Assembly: GCA_046294815.1 (NCBI GenBank)
Contig: JBKBOJ010000047.1
Coordinates: 1-25,962, forward strand
Direction of reading: 5' to 3'
Source of the DNA: Pelomonas sp046294815
GTDB lineage: Bacteria; Pseudomonadota; Gammaproteobacteria; Burkholderiales; Burkholderiaceae_C
Length of the DNA: 25,962 bases
Numbering within the stretch: position 1 is the first letter of the stretch; every line of letters begins with the position of its first letter. The notes under the pieces are model-generated. The model saw only the letters and a list, made by a program, of their open reading frames with translations, ran no database searches and was not told where the DNA came from. This document shows positions 6,252 to 16,137 of this stretch, piece after piece. The translations under genes and the position numbers were made by a program.

Positions 6252-7423
6252 CGCGCCTGCTCAGAGACTTCTCCCCCTCCACCGTTGTCGCCGGTTTCGT
6301 CGCCGTGCTGGTGGGCTACACCAGCTCGGTGGCCCTCATCTTCCAGGCCACGGTGGCCCTGGGTGCCACGCCGGCCGAGACCGCGTCCTGGCTGTGGGCG
6401 CTGGGCCTGGGCATGGGGCTGACCAGTCTGGGCCTGAGCCTGTGGACCCGCCAGCCGGTGCTGACGGCCTGGTCCACGCCCGGCGCGGCGCTGCTGGCGG
6501 CCACGTCCGGCGTGGCCATGCCCGAGGCGGTGGGCGCCTTCATCGTTTGCGGCCTGATGATCGCCTGGGCCGGCTGGAGCGGCTGGTTCGAGAAGCTGAT
6601 GGACCACATCCCGGTCGCCATCGCCTCGGCGCTGCTGGCGGGCGTGCTGGCGCGCTTCGGGCTGGACGCCGTGGCCAGCGTGAAAACCGCGCCCGGTCAG
6701 GTGCTGGCGATGGCGGCAGCCTACCTGCTCGGCCGACGCCTGTGGCCGCGCTATGCCGTGCCCGGCGTGCTGCTCGTCGGCATTGCCTATGCGCTGGGCG
6801 AGGGGCGGCTGGACTTCAACGGCCTGGATGCCGCGCGGATGCTGGCGCTGCCGGTTTGGACCGCGCCGGTGTTCACCTGGCATGCGGCGGTGGGCGTCGC
6901 GCTGCCGCTGTTCATCGTCACCATGGCCTCGCAGAACCTGCCCGGCGTCGCCGCGCAGCGAGCCCATGGCTACCAGACGCCGGTGTCCGTCTCCGTGGCC
7001 GTCACCGGCGCTGCCACCACACTGCTGGCGCCGTTTGGCGGCTATGCGTTCAACCTGGCCGCCATCACCGCGGCCATTTGCATGGGCCGCGAAGCGCATG
7101 AAGATCCCGCGCGGCGCTACACCGCCTCGGTCGCCGCGGGGCTGATCTACCTGCTGCTGGGCCTGGCCGGTGGCGCCGTCGCGATGCTGCTGGCGGCCTT
7201 CCCGCGCGAGCTGGTGCTGGCCATCGCGGGGCTGGCGCTGCTGGGCACCATAGGCAGCGCGCTGGCCGCCGCGCTGAAGGACGAAGCCCACCGCGATGCC
7301 GCGGTGCTGACCTTCCTCGTCTGCCTGTCCGGTGTCAGTGCCTTCGGCATTGGCGCGGCGTTCTGGGGCGTGGTGGCGGGGGGCATCGCGATCGTGGTGG
7401 CCGGCTGGCGGCGACGCCCTTGA
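6248..7423 (+). CDS. benE: BenE/YdcO-family transporter (putative benzoate/H+ symporter)
   Basis: A 391-residue membrane protein. The N-terminus, FSPSTVVAGFVAVLVGYTSSVALIFQ, is split here as FSPSTVVAGFVAVLVGYTSS and VALIFQ; it is typical of the BenE family, as are TAWSTPGAALLA (the conserved substrate-region turn), TMASQNLPGV and APFGGYAFNLAAITAAICMG. About 11-12 transmembrane segments can be seen. Family members are named for benzoate uptake, but many are of unknown substrate and no aromatic catabolic genes lie here, so the substrate is open. The start at 6248 is set by the family N-terminus; the frame's earlier ATG at 6131 adds 39 arginine- and glycine-rich residues unlike a transporter. 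Confidence 0.88.
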   Translation: MTRLLRDFSPSTVVAGFVAVLVGYTSSVALIFQATVALGATPAETASWLWALGLGMGLTSLGLSLWTRQPVLTAWSTPGAALLAATSGVAMPEAVGAFIVCGLMIAWAGWSGWFEKLMDHIPVAIASALLAGVLARFGLDAVASVKTAPGQVLAMAAAYLLGRRLWPRYAVPGVLLVGIAYALGEGRLDFNGLDAARMLALPVWTAPVFTWHAAVGVALPLFIVTMASQNLPGVAAQRAHGYQTPVSVSVAVTGAATTLLAPFGGYAFNLAAITAAICMGREAHEDPARRYTASVAAGLIYLLLGLAGGAVAMLLAAFPRELVLAIAGLALLGTIGSALAAALKDEAHRDAAVLTFLVCLSGVSAFGIGAAFWGVVAGGIAIVVAGWRRRP

Positions 7424-7481
7424 ACGTCCAAGGCCAGCCACGCTGTGCAAAACTGGCTCGCTTCCTTCGCATGAACCCACC

Positions 7482-8426
7482 ATGAAGCTGCTCTTCGTCG
7501 CCGACCCCCTGGCCACCTTCAAGACCTACAAGGACTCCACCTTCGCGATGATGAGGGAGGCGGCCAAGCGTGGCCACCACATCGTCCACTGCGAGACGCG
7601 CGAGCTGGTGTGGCGGCGTGGCGGGCGCGTGACGGCGCGCGGCGCACGCCACATCAGGCTGACCGGCGAGGCGCATGACTGGTTCACGCTGGACGCCACC
7701 GCCGACGTCGCGCTGGCCGATGTGGATGCCGTGCTGATGCGCAAGGACCCGCCCTTTGACAGCGAGTTCTTCTACGCGACCCACCTGCTCAGCCAGGCCG
7801 AACGCGAGGGTGCCAAGGTCTTCAACAAGGCGGCCGCGCTGCGCGAGCACCCCGAGAAGCTCGCGATCATGGAGTTCCCCGAGTACATCGCGCCGACGCT
7901 GGTCACGCGCGACGCGGCCGAGATCCGCGCCTTCCATGCCGAGCAGCGCGACATCATCCTCAAGCCGCTGGACGGCATGGGTGGCATGGGCATCTTCCGC
8001 GTCAAGGACGACGGCCTCAATCTCGGCAGCATCATCGAGACGCTCAACAAGGACGGCGCGCAGACCGTGATGGTGCAGCGCTTCATCCCCGCCATTAGCG
8101 CGGGCGACAAGCGCATCCTCATCATCGGTGGCCGGCCCGTGCCGCATTGCCTGGCCCGCATCCCGCAGGGCGGCGAGGTGCGCGGCAACCTCGCCGCGGG
8201 CGGCAAGGGCGAGGCGCGGCCACTGACCGCGCGCGACCGCGAGATTGCCGAGGCCATCGGTCCGACGCTCGCATCCCGCGGCCTGCTGCTGGTGGGCCTG
8301 GACGTCATCGGCGAGAACATCACCGAGATCAACGTGACCAGCCCGACCTGCTTCCAGGAGATCACCGACCAGAGCGGCTTCGACGTGGCCAAGATGTTTG
8401 TGGACGCGCTGGAGGCCGCGCTGTGA
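7482..8426 (+). CDS. gshB: Glutathione synthetase (ATP-grasp)
   Basis: A 314-residue cytoplasmic enzyme that joins gamma-glutamylcysteine and glycine using ATP, the second step of glutathione synthesis. The N-terminus MKLLFVADPLATFKTYKDST is the family's substrate domain. MRKDPPFDSEF, the glycine-rich loop KPLDGMGGMGIFRV and the metal-binding end ENITEINVTSPTCFQEI are all present. Length fits E. coli GshB (316). Its stop overlaps the start of the DUF885 gene as GTGA. The partner gene gshA, often nearby in betaproteobacteria, is not in the window. Confidence 0.97.
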   Translation: MKLLFVADPLATFKTYKDSTFAMMREAAKRGHHIVHCETRELVWRRGGRVTARGARHIRLTGEAHDWFTLDATADVALADVDAVLMRKDPPFDSEFFYATHLLSQAEREGAKVFNKAAALREHPEKLAIMEFPEYIAPTLVTRDAAEIRAFHAEQRDIILKPLDGMGGMGIFRVKDDGLNLGSIIETLNKDGAQTVMVQRFIPAISAGDKRILIIGGRPVPHCLARIPQGGEVRGNLAAGGKGEARPLTARDREIAEAIGPTLASRGLLLVGLDVIGENITEINVTSPTCFQEITDQSGFDVAKMFVDALEAAL

Positions 8427-10114
8427 GGCGGCGCGACTTCACGGCCACGGGGCTGGCCGTTGCCGCCCTGCCGGCGCTGGCCGCTGGGCATTCCTTCGAC
8501 GCCATGGTCGACGCCTTCCTCGAAGCGCTATGGCAGCAAGACCCCGATGCGGCCGTGATGGCCGGCCGCTTCGAGTTTGCCGATCGGTTGCGTCTGCCTA
8601 GCGCATCGCAGCGCGCTGCAATGCGCCGCTTCCTCGCCGCCTGGCTGAAGCGCTTCCAGGCCGTTGCCGACGCGGGTCTGAACCCCGCGCAGCGCATGGA
8701 CCGCGCCATGCTCGTCGCCAAGCTGCAAAGCGACCTCTGGCGGCTGGACCAACTGCGCGAATGGGCCTGGAACCCAGCCGAGCACAACCCCGCCGCGCCC
8801 ATCGACCTGGCGCTCAACACCGACTGGGCGCCCGTGCAACAGCGCGTGCAGGCGCTGCATGCGCGCATCCGCTGGCTGCCGGCGTTCTACGTCGCGGCGC
8901 GCCAGAGCCTGGCCGGTGTCACGCGCGAGCACACCGAGCTGGCGCTGCAGCAGGCGCCAGGCGTGCTGGCGGTGCTGGAGGACCTGGAGTCTCACGCGCA
9001 GCAGCAAGGCCTGGGCGCCTTGATGCAGCCCGACCTGCACAAGGCCCGCGCGGCCGTGGCCGGCTGGCAGGCGCACCTGAAGGCGCTGCTGCCCACGGCC
9101 AAGCGCCCCTGGCGGCTCGGCGCCGCGCTGTACGAGGCCAAGTTCCAGCACGACATCCAGTCCGCCCGCAGCGCGCGCGAGACCTACGAGCTGGCGCTCG
9201 CGCGCCGCGAGACCGTGCTGGCCAGCATGCAGGCCCAGGCCACGGCGCTGTGGCCCAGCGTCATTGGCAGCGAGCCCGTGCCGGCCGACCGCTTCGCGCT
9301 GATCGGCCGCGTCATCGACCGCCTGAGCGAGCGCCATGTCGCCCGCGAGAAGTTCGTCGACGAGATCCGCGCGCAGATCCCGCAGCTCGAAGCCTGGGTG
9401 CGCGAGAAGGACCTGCTGACCCAGGACGCGAGCAAGCCGCTGGCCGTCCGCGAGACGCCGGCCTACCAGCGCGGCGTCGCTGGCGCCAGCATCGAGGCGC
9501 CCGGCCCCTACCGGCCGCAGGACCGCACCTACTACAACGTCACGCCGCTGGACGACCTGACGCCCGAGCAGGCCGAGAGCACGCTGCGCGAGTACAACCA
9601 CTGGATCCTGCAGATCCTCAACATCCACGAAGCCATCCCGGGCCACTACACGCAGCTGGTCTACGCGAACAAGGCGCCCAGCAAAGTCAAGGCGCTGTTC
9701 GGCAGCGGATCGATGGTCGAGGGTTGGGCCGTCTACGGCGAGCTGATGATGCTGGAGAGCGGCTATGGCGCCTCACCGGAGATGACGCTGATGTGGGGCA
9801 AATGGCATCTGCGCTCGGTCACCAACACCATCCTGGACTACAGCGTGCATGTGCTGGGCATGGGCGAGCAGGACGCGCTGGACCTGCTGACCCGCCAGGC
9901 CTTCCAGACCGAGCGCGAGGCGCGCGAGAAGTGGCGGCGCGTGCAGCTCACGTCGGTGCAGCTGACCAGCTATTTCAGCGGGTTCAGCGAGATTCTCGCG
10001 CTGCGCGAGCGGCTGAAGGCGAAGCCGGGCTTCCAGCTCAAGGCCTTCCACGAGAAGTTCCTCAGCTACGGGAGTGCGCCGGTGCGCTTGATCGCGGCGG
10101 AGTTCACCGATTGA
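8423..10114 (+). CDS. Tat-exported DUF885 family protein (putative zinc peptidase)
   Basis: A 563-residue protein starting at a GTG that overlaps the gshB stop (GTGA). Residues 1-22 are a twin-arginine signal peptide (RRRDFTATGLAVAALPALAA), so it is expected in the periplasm, perhaps with a metal loaded before export. The DUF885 hallmark HEAIPGHY is at residues 402-409 (His402, Glu403, His407), followed by GSMVEGWAVYGE, whose glutamates could give the third ligand. The motif resembles zincins, so a metallopeptidase role is inferred; no substrate is known. DUF885 proteins are usually 550-620 residues, so this is full length. The longer frame back to 8147 overlaps gshB and is rejected. Confidence 0.9.
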   Translation: MRRRDFTATGLAVAALPALAAGHSFDAMVDAFLEALWQQDPDAAVMAGRFEFADRLRLPSASQRAAMRRFLAAWLKRFQAVADAGLNPAQRMDRAMLVAKLQSDLWRLDQLREWAWNPAEHNPAAPIDLALNTDWAPVQQRVQALHARIRWLPAFYVAARQSLAGVTREHTELALQQAPGVLAVLEDLESHAQQQGLGALMQPDLHKARAAVAGWQAHLKALLPTAKRPWRLGAALYEAKFQHDIQSARSARETYELALARRETVLASMQAQATALWPSVIGSEPVPADRFALIGRVIDRLSERHVAREKFVDEIRAQIPQLEAWVREKDLLTQDASKPLAVRETPAYQRGVAGASIEAPGPYRPQDRTYYNVTPLDDLTPEQAESTLREYNHWILQILNIHEAIPGHYTQLVYANKAPSKVKALFGSGSMVEGWAVYGELMMLESGYGASPEMTLMWGKWHLRSVTNTILDYSVHVLGMGEQDALDLLTRQAFQTEREAREKWRRVQLTSVQLTSYFSGFSEILALRERLKAKPGFQLKAFHEKFLSYGSAPVRLIAAEFTD

Positions 10115-10214
10115 GAATTGCGTGAACCATCCCGCCTCGCCCGTCATCCCCGCCCCTCCCGCGTCCCCCGCGAAGCGTCCGGGCTAGCATCGGCGCCCTC
10201 TGATGGAGTGCCGC

Positions 10215-10487
10215 ATGCCATTGCGCTGGCTAGCCGTTCGATGGAACGGTCTGTGTTTTGCCCTTGGCCTGGGGCTGTTTGCCCAGGCCGCCACCACCAC
10301 GGATACCGCACGCCCGTGCGCGCTGCTGAACGAGCAGCAGCACACGGCCGTGCGCGCCGAGCTGGCCGCGCTGCCGTGCTCGGATGCCGCTGGGGGCGCG
10401 CTCATCGACGAATGGCTGTTTGCCCGCGACGACGCCACCGCCATGGACCGCCACATGCGCCGCGTGCTGGCGCAGCTCGTGGCGTGA
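10215..10487 (+). CDS. Small secreted protein coupled to the FUSC gene
   Basis: A 90-residue protein with a signal peptide (MPLRWLAVRWNGLCFALGLG then LFAQA, cut near residue 25). The mature part has two cysteines (RPCALLNEQQ and LPCSDAAGG) that could form a disulfide, then an amphipathic helical tail. GGAG at 10205-10208 lies 6 nt before this ATG, which favours it over the ATG at 10203. The stop overlaps the GTG start of the FUSC gene (GTGA). I do not recognise the family. The pairing suggests it acts at the periplasmic side with the transporter, but that is inference. Confidence 0.6.
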   Translation: MPLRWLAVRWNGLCFALGLGLFAQAATTTDTARPCALLNEQQHTAVRAELAALPCSDAAGGALIDEWLFARDDATAMDRHMRRVLAQLVA

Positions 10488-12610
10488 AGGCCTTCTTCAG
10501 GCGGCTGGATGCCGCCCACCTGAACGGCCTCAGCGTGGCGCTAGGCGTGGCCGCCACGCATGCCTTGGTGGCGGCGGCCTTTGGCGAGACCGCCGGCCTG
10601 GCGGCCGTGGGTGGCGCCGTCTGCGCCAGCCTTCCCGATGTGCCCAATCCGCCGCAACGCGTGTTGCCGCGTGTGCTGCCCGCGGTGTTTGCGGCCACGG
10701 CGGTGACGGCCGGCGTGGGGCTGGCGGGAGGCTCGCTGTTCTGGAGCGTCGTGTTGGTGGCCGTGGTGGCGTTTCTGTCGCTGATGACGCTGGCCTGGGG
10801 TCCGCGCGCCGGGCCGCTGTCGTTCGCGCCGGTGCTGGCCATGGTGTTCGCGATGGCCTGGGATCGCAGCACCGGCGCCACCTCGCCCTGGGCCCATGCG
10901 GGCTGGGTGGGGCTGGGCGGCTGCGTGTACGCGGGCTGGGCGCGCGCCGCGGCGGTGCTGCTGCGGCACCGGCTGCGCGAGCTGGCGCTGGTGAGCGCGT
11001 TGCAGGCCACCGAGCGGCGCATGCGCTCGCGTGCCGAGCGCATTGCCGGTGCGGTGGACGGCGAGCAGGCGCGCATCCGCGCGTCCATTGCCGACGACGT
11101 GGTGCTCGCCGACGCGCTGCAGGCCGCGCGCGACCAGGTCTTCGCCGCGCGCCGTTCGCCGCGCAGCCGCAAGCAGACTGACCTGGTGCTGGGCCTGATC
11201 GAGTTGCGCGACCTGTTGCTGGCCAGCCGGCTGGACACCGAGTTGCTGGGCCAGGACTTTCCCGGTCGGCAATGGCGCTCAGCGCTGGCCGATGCGCTGC
11301 GCGAACTGGCCGGCGTGCTGGCGCAGCTGGCCACCGCGTTGCGCGACGGCGGCCCGCTGCCCGAGGTCTCGGCCCAGGATTGGCGGGCGCAGCTGGCCGC
11401 ACGGCTGGCCGATGTCAGCGCGCCGCCCGGCGATTCGCGCAGCCACCTGGTGTCGGCGCTGCAGTCGCGGCTGGGCCACATGATGGACGACGTCTGCGCG
11501 ATGGTGGCGCGCCAGGCCCGCACGGACGACCCGGACAGCGCCTGGACGCCGGAGAAGCTCGCGCCCTTCGTCTCTCCCGAGGGTTGGCCGCTGGCGGCGC
11601 TGCGGCCTCACCTGACGCTGCAGTCCAGCGTCATGCGGCATGCGCTGCGCTCAGGCCTGGCGCTGTCTCTCGCCTACTGGCTGGGCACCATGCTGCCCTG
11701 GACGTCGCACCCGTACTGGCTGATGCTCAGCGTGGCCGTGGTGCTGCGCGGCAACCTGGAGCAGACGCTGGCGCGCCGCAACGAACGCATCATCGGCACG
11801 GTGCAGGGCTGCGTGCTGGTCATGCTGCTGTCGCAGCTGACCTGGACGCCACTGCTGAGTGCGGCCTTCGTCGCCGCCGTGGGCGTGGCCCATGCCTATG
11901 TGAACCGGCGCTACCGCGTCGCGGCGACAGCAGCCACGCTGATGGCCTTGCTGCAGCCACTGATGCTGGATCCAACCAGCGACCCCTTCATCGGCGAGCG
12001 CCTGGCCGACACCGTCATCGGCGCCGGCCTGGCCTGGTTGTTCAGCTTTGTGCTGCCCAGCTGGGAGCGCGCCGCCGTGCCGCGCTTGGCTCGGCAACTG
12101 CGCGGCGCGCTGGCCCGGCATGCGGAAAACATGCTGCAGTGGCGGCCCAGCGCCGAGGTGCTGCTGGCGCAGCGGCTGTCGCGCCAGCAGGCTTACACCG
12201 CGCTGGCCGGACTCGCCGCGGCGGCCCAGCGCACCCGCGTCGAGCCCGAGAGCGTGCGCCTGCCCGAGGCCGAGATCGAGGCCGCGTTGAGCCACGGCTA
12301 CCGCCTGATGGCGCTGCTGGGCGCCGTGCAGCAGCAGGTGCAGCGCCGCGCCGACCGGCTGGACGCGGGACGCGCAGGCACGGCCTTGACGCTGGCGCGT
12401 CAGGCCTGCGTGTCGATACTCAACGGCGAGCCGGCCGCCGGCACCGACCCGGCCGGGCTCCCCGACGCCGATGCCGGCGCCTGGCCCGAACACCTCGGCC
12501 AGCAAGACCTGACGCCGTGGTTGCTGCGACGATTGCGGCTGTGCCGCGTCGAAGCGCGCGAGTTCGTCGCTGCGCTCGATCAGCTCACACCCCAAGGGCC
12601 CCGGGCATGA
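10484..12610 (+). CDS. FUSC-family inner-membrane protein (YccS/AaeB-like)
   Basis: A 708-residue protein with the two-block plan of the FUSC (fusaric acid resistance) family. A first set of about 5-6 transmembrane segments spans residues about 15-160. A long cytoplasmic helical region follows at about 165-380. A second membrane block at about 385-530 includes the family's SHPYWLMLSVAVVLRGNLEQ and TVQGCVLVMLL, then a helical C-terminus. Members include aromatic-acid exporter parts (AaeB) and YccS, with no proven substrate for most. The start is the GTG that overlaps the upstream small gene's stop; the frame's earlier ATG at 10118 is out of keeping with a membrane protein. No membrane-fusion partner is seen. 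Confidence 0.85.
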   Translation: MKAFFRRLDAAHLNGLSVALGVAATHALVAAAFGETAGLAAVGGAVCASLPDVPNPPQRVLPRVLPAVFAATAVTAGVGLAGGSLFWSVVLVAVVAFLSLMTLAWGPRAGPLSFAPVLAMVFAMAWDRSTGATSPWAHAGWVGLGGCVYAGWARAAAVLLRHRLRELALVSALQATERRMRSRAERIAGAVDGEQARIRASIADDVVLADALQAARDQVFAARRSPRSRKQTDLVLGLIELRDLLLASRLDTELLGQDFPGRQWRSALADALRELAGVLAQLATALRDGGPLPEVSAQDWRAQLAARLADVSAPPGDSRSHLVSALQSRLGHMMDDVCAMVARQARTDDPDSAWTPEKLAPFVSPEGWPLAALRPHLTLQSSVMRHALRSGLALSLAYWLGTMLPWTSHPYWLMLSVAVVLRGNLEQTLARRNERIIGTVQGCVLVMLLSQLTWTPLLSAAFVAAVGVAHAYVNRRYRVAATAATLMALLQPLMLDPTSDPFIGERLADTVIGAGLAWLFSFVLPSWERAAVPRLARQLRGALARHAENMLQWRPSAEVLLAQRLSRQQAYTALAGLAAAAQRTRVEPESVRLPEAEIEAALSHGYRLMALLGAVQQQVQRRADRLDAGRAGTALTLARQACVSILNGEPAAGTDPAGLPDADAGAWPEHLGQQDLTPWLLRRLRLCRVEAREFVAALDQLTPQGPRA

Positions 12611-12758
12611 GCATCCAGGCCCGCGCCGCCGTTGGCTGAAAAGCCCGCGTGACGGCGAGGTGCGGCGGCAGGTCAAGGCCACCGCCATCTGCCGCACCGA
12701 CGGCGACCGCTTGCGCCACCCGGCGGCCGCGTCGACCCGTCCCATCGACAATAGGCGC
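12611..12758. other. Intergenic gap before uup
   Basis: 148 bp between the FUSC stop and the ABC-F start. I see no gene. GACAAT (12747-12752) lies 6 nt before the ATG and could be a -10 box giving a nearly leaderless transcript, but no matching -35 was found. Confidence 0.4.
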
Positions 12759-14626
<1,868 letters not shown>

Positions 14627-14630
<4 letters not shown>

Positions 14631-15004
14631 GCCCGCTGCATCACGAGTGGCTGGTGCTGCAGGGCCAGCACGAGCGCTACGAGGCGCTGGCGCTGGCCGT
14701 CAAGCTGGCGGCCTTCCTGGCCTGCGCGTGGGTGGCGGATGCCATGCTGGCGCTGGCCCTGATGACGCTGCTATGGCTGCAGGAAGCTGTGCTGAAGACC
14801 TTCCAGGCCAGGCTGGGCGAGCGGCTGCTGCGCATCGAGGCCGCGCTGCGCACGGGCGAGGGCGCGGCGATGCAGATGCACAGCGCCTGGCTGGAGAGCC
14901 GGCCCGGCGGCACAGGCCTGCTGCTGCAGTATCTGAGGAGCGCCCTGCGCCCCACGGTGGCGTTGCCCTATCCGTTGCTGATGGGGCTTGTCGCGCTGTT
15001 CTGA
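14627..15004 (+). CDS. Small inner-membrane protein of unknown function
   Basis: A 125-residue protein starting at a GTG that overlaps the uup stop by 4 bp (GTGA), so it is probably translated with uup. Residues about 20-53 are hydrophobic enough for one or two membrane segments (LAAFLACAWVADAMLALALM), then a charged helical part (GERLLRIEAALRTGEG), then a C-terminal hydrophobic segment (PLLMGLVALF). No family is recognised. The membrane location is predicted from hydropathy only. Confidence 0.7.
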
Positions 15005-15020
15005 GAGCCCCTCGTCCGGA

Positions 15021-15044
15021 CTCGCCCGCGTCGATCTGGGCGAG
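15021..15044. terminator. Hairpin between convergent genes, candidate bidirectional terminator
   Basis: CTCGCCC (15021-15027) and GGGCGAG (15038-15044) form a 7-bp GC-rich stem with a 10-nt loop, in the short gap between the plus-strand membrane gene and the minus-strand response regulator. It has no T-tract, so termination is inferred from placement only. Confidence 0.45.
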
Positions 15045-15048
15045 GAGT

Positions 15049-15660
15049 TCAAGCGGGCTGCAGCTTCTCGACGGGGATAAAGCCCGTTTGCCCCTTGAGC
15101 TGCACCACCGTCTCGCCGTGGCGGTGCACCACATGCTGCGCCAAATGCAGCTCGCCCATGTAGCGCACCCGGTCGCCCGGCTTGATGATGGGCTGGGGCG
15201 GCAGGATGGGCAGCACGGACCGCAGCCCGCCGGGCCGGGTGGCCAGCCGGCTCGGCGCGCGGCCTGGCATGGCCGGCGCGATCTGCTCCAGCGTGCGCAG
15301 CATCTCGGTCTTGAGCTGCTCGGCCGTGAAGGGCTTCTTCAGCAGGAAATGCGCGCCCAGCGCGACGGATTCGGCCTCGTGCAGCGCTGAGACCTCGAAG
15401 CTCATCAGCGCCAGATGCAGATCCGGCAGCGACTCGCGCAGCCGCTGGAACAGTTGCACGCCGCTCAGGTCGGCCTTGGGAAACCAGTCCGTGAGCAGGA
15501 ACTGGGGCTTGAAGACCAGGCCTTGCGCGAGCGCGGCGTTGGTGTCGGCGCAGCACAGGATGCTGTCCGCCGGGAAACCGTGGTTCTGCAGCAGTTGCCG
15601 GGCAAAGGTTTGCACCCCGGCCAGTGCGTCTACGACAAGAAATTTCACGGGATCACTCAC
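15049..15660 (-). CDS. Response-regulator protein with an SH3-like C-terminal tail
   Basis: A 203-residue protein. Residues 5-125 are a CheY-like receiver: KFLVVDAL gives Asp11, FLLTDWF gives the phospho-acceptor Asp58, LMSF gives Ser87, and LLKKPF gives Lys109 before the proline. The usual second acid of the metal pocket is replaced by Ala12. No HTH follows. After a 30-residue linker comes a small beta domain (KPGDRVRYMGELHLAQHVV...GFIPVEKLQPA), like an SH3 fold. It is therefore a single-domain-type signalling protein, not a plain transcription factor. The start is GTG at 15660; a GTG at 15648 would give MKFLVVD and is a real alternative. No kinase gene is adjacent. Confidence 0.8.
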   Translation of the reverse strand: MSDPVKFLVVDALAGVQTFARQLLQNHGFPADSILCCADTNAALAQGLVFKPQFLLTDWFPKADLSGVQLFQRLRESLPDLHLALMSFEVSALHEAESVALGAHFLLKKPFTAEQLKTEMLRTLEQIAPAMPGRAPSRLATRPGGLRSVLPILPPQPIIKPGDRVRYMGELHLAQHVVHRHGETVVQLKGQTGFIPVEKLQPA

Positions 15661-15765
15661 GTCCTACGACAACAGCTGCGTTCTCACAGCTGCCTGTAAG
15701 TGGGAATTTTGCCGGCGGCCGTCAGCCACCGCCGTGACAAAGGCCGCGCCGGGCGGCAAGTTTTC

Positions 15766-16137
15766 TCAGCCGATCAGCCTGCAGAAATCCGCGCGCAGGC
15801 CCTGCGATGTGCGGGCCAGGTACAGCGTCTGCGCCGGGCCCTGGGCCGACGTCAGGCGGTGCATGGCGTCCCCCAGCCGCGCCGGCAGCTCGCCGGCGAA
15901 GCTGAAGCTGAGGCTGAACTGCTGGCTTGCGGCCTGACCCGGGACCGGCGTGATGGCGCTCAGCGTCAGCGGGTGGCCGTCCACGTCGAAGCATTGCCCC
16001 AGTCGGGCCTGCCAGCCAGCCAGGCTGGACAGTGCGTCCAGGCTGGGCGGCACGGCCGCCAGTGCCGAGGTGGACCCGGCGCCCGCCACCAGGGTTGCGG
16101 CGCCGCCCTTCAGGAAGTCGCGCTTGTTGATGTTCAC
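15766..16137 (-). CDS. DUF6916 family protein with Tat signal
   Basis: A 123-residue protein if begun at the GTG at 16137, which overlaps the upstream stop (GTGA) and has AGGAG 8 nt upstream; a GTG at 16146 is possible. The N-terminus holds NKRDFLKGGAATLVAGAG, a twin-arginine-like signal with a Lys-Arg pair in place of Arg-Arg. The rest (WQARLGQCFDVDG ... FSLSFSFAGE ... AQTLYLARTS) is the beta-rich DUF6916 domain. From general knowledge such genes follow phage-tail-collar (MdpB-like) and GNAT genes in one cluster, as is the case here in reduced form. Function unknown. Confidence 0.7.
   Translation of the reverse strand: MNINKRDFLKGGAATLVAGAGSTSALAAVPPSLDALSSLAGWQARLGQCFDVDGHPLTLSAITPVPGQAASQQFSLSFSFAGELPARLGDAMHRLTSAQGPAQTLYLARTSQGLRADFCRLIG

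Noticed and set aside
5840..7522. Minus-strand ORF (560 codons) opposite kup end and benE
   Set aside because: Antisense shadow of low complexity; no family pattern.
8147..8422. Upstream extension of the DUF885 frame
   Set aside because: It lies inside gshB in another frame; the GTG at 8423 gives a proper Tat signal and a 4-bp overlap.
8528..9646. Minus-strand ORF opposite the DUF885 gene
   Set aside because: Shadow; the plus strand has a signal peptide and the HExxxGH motif.
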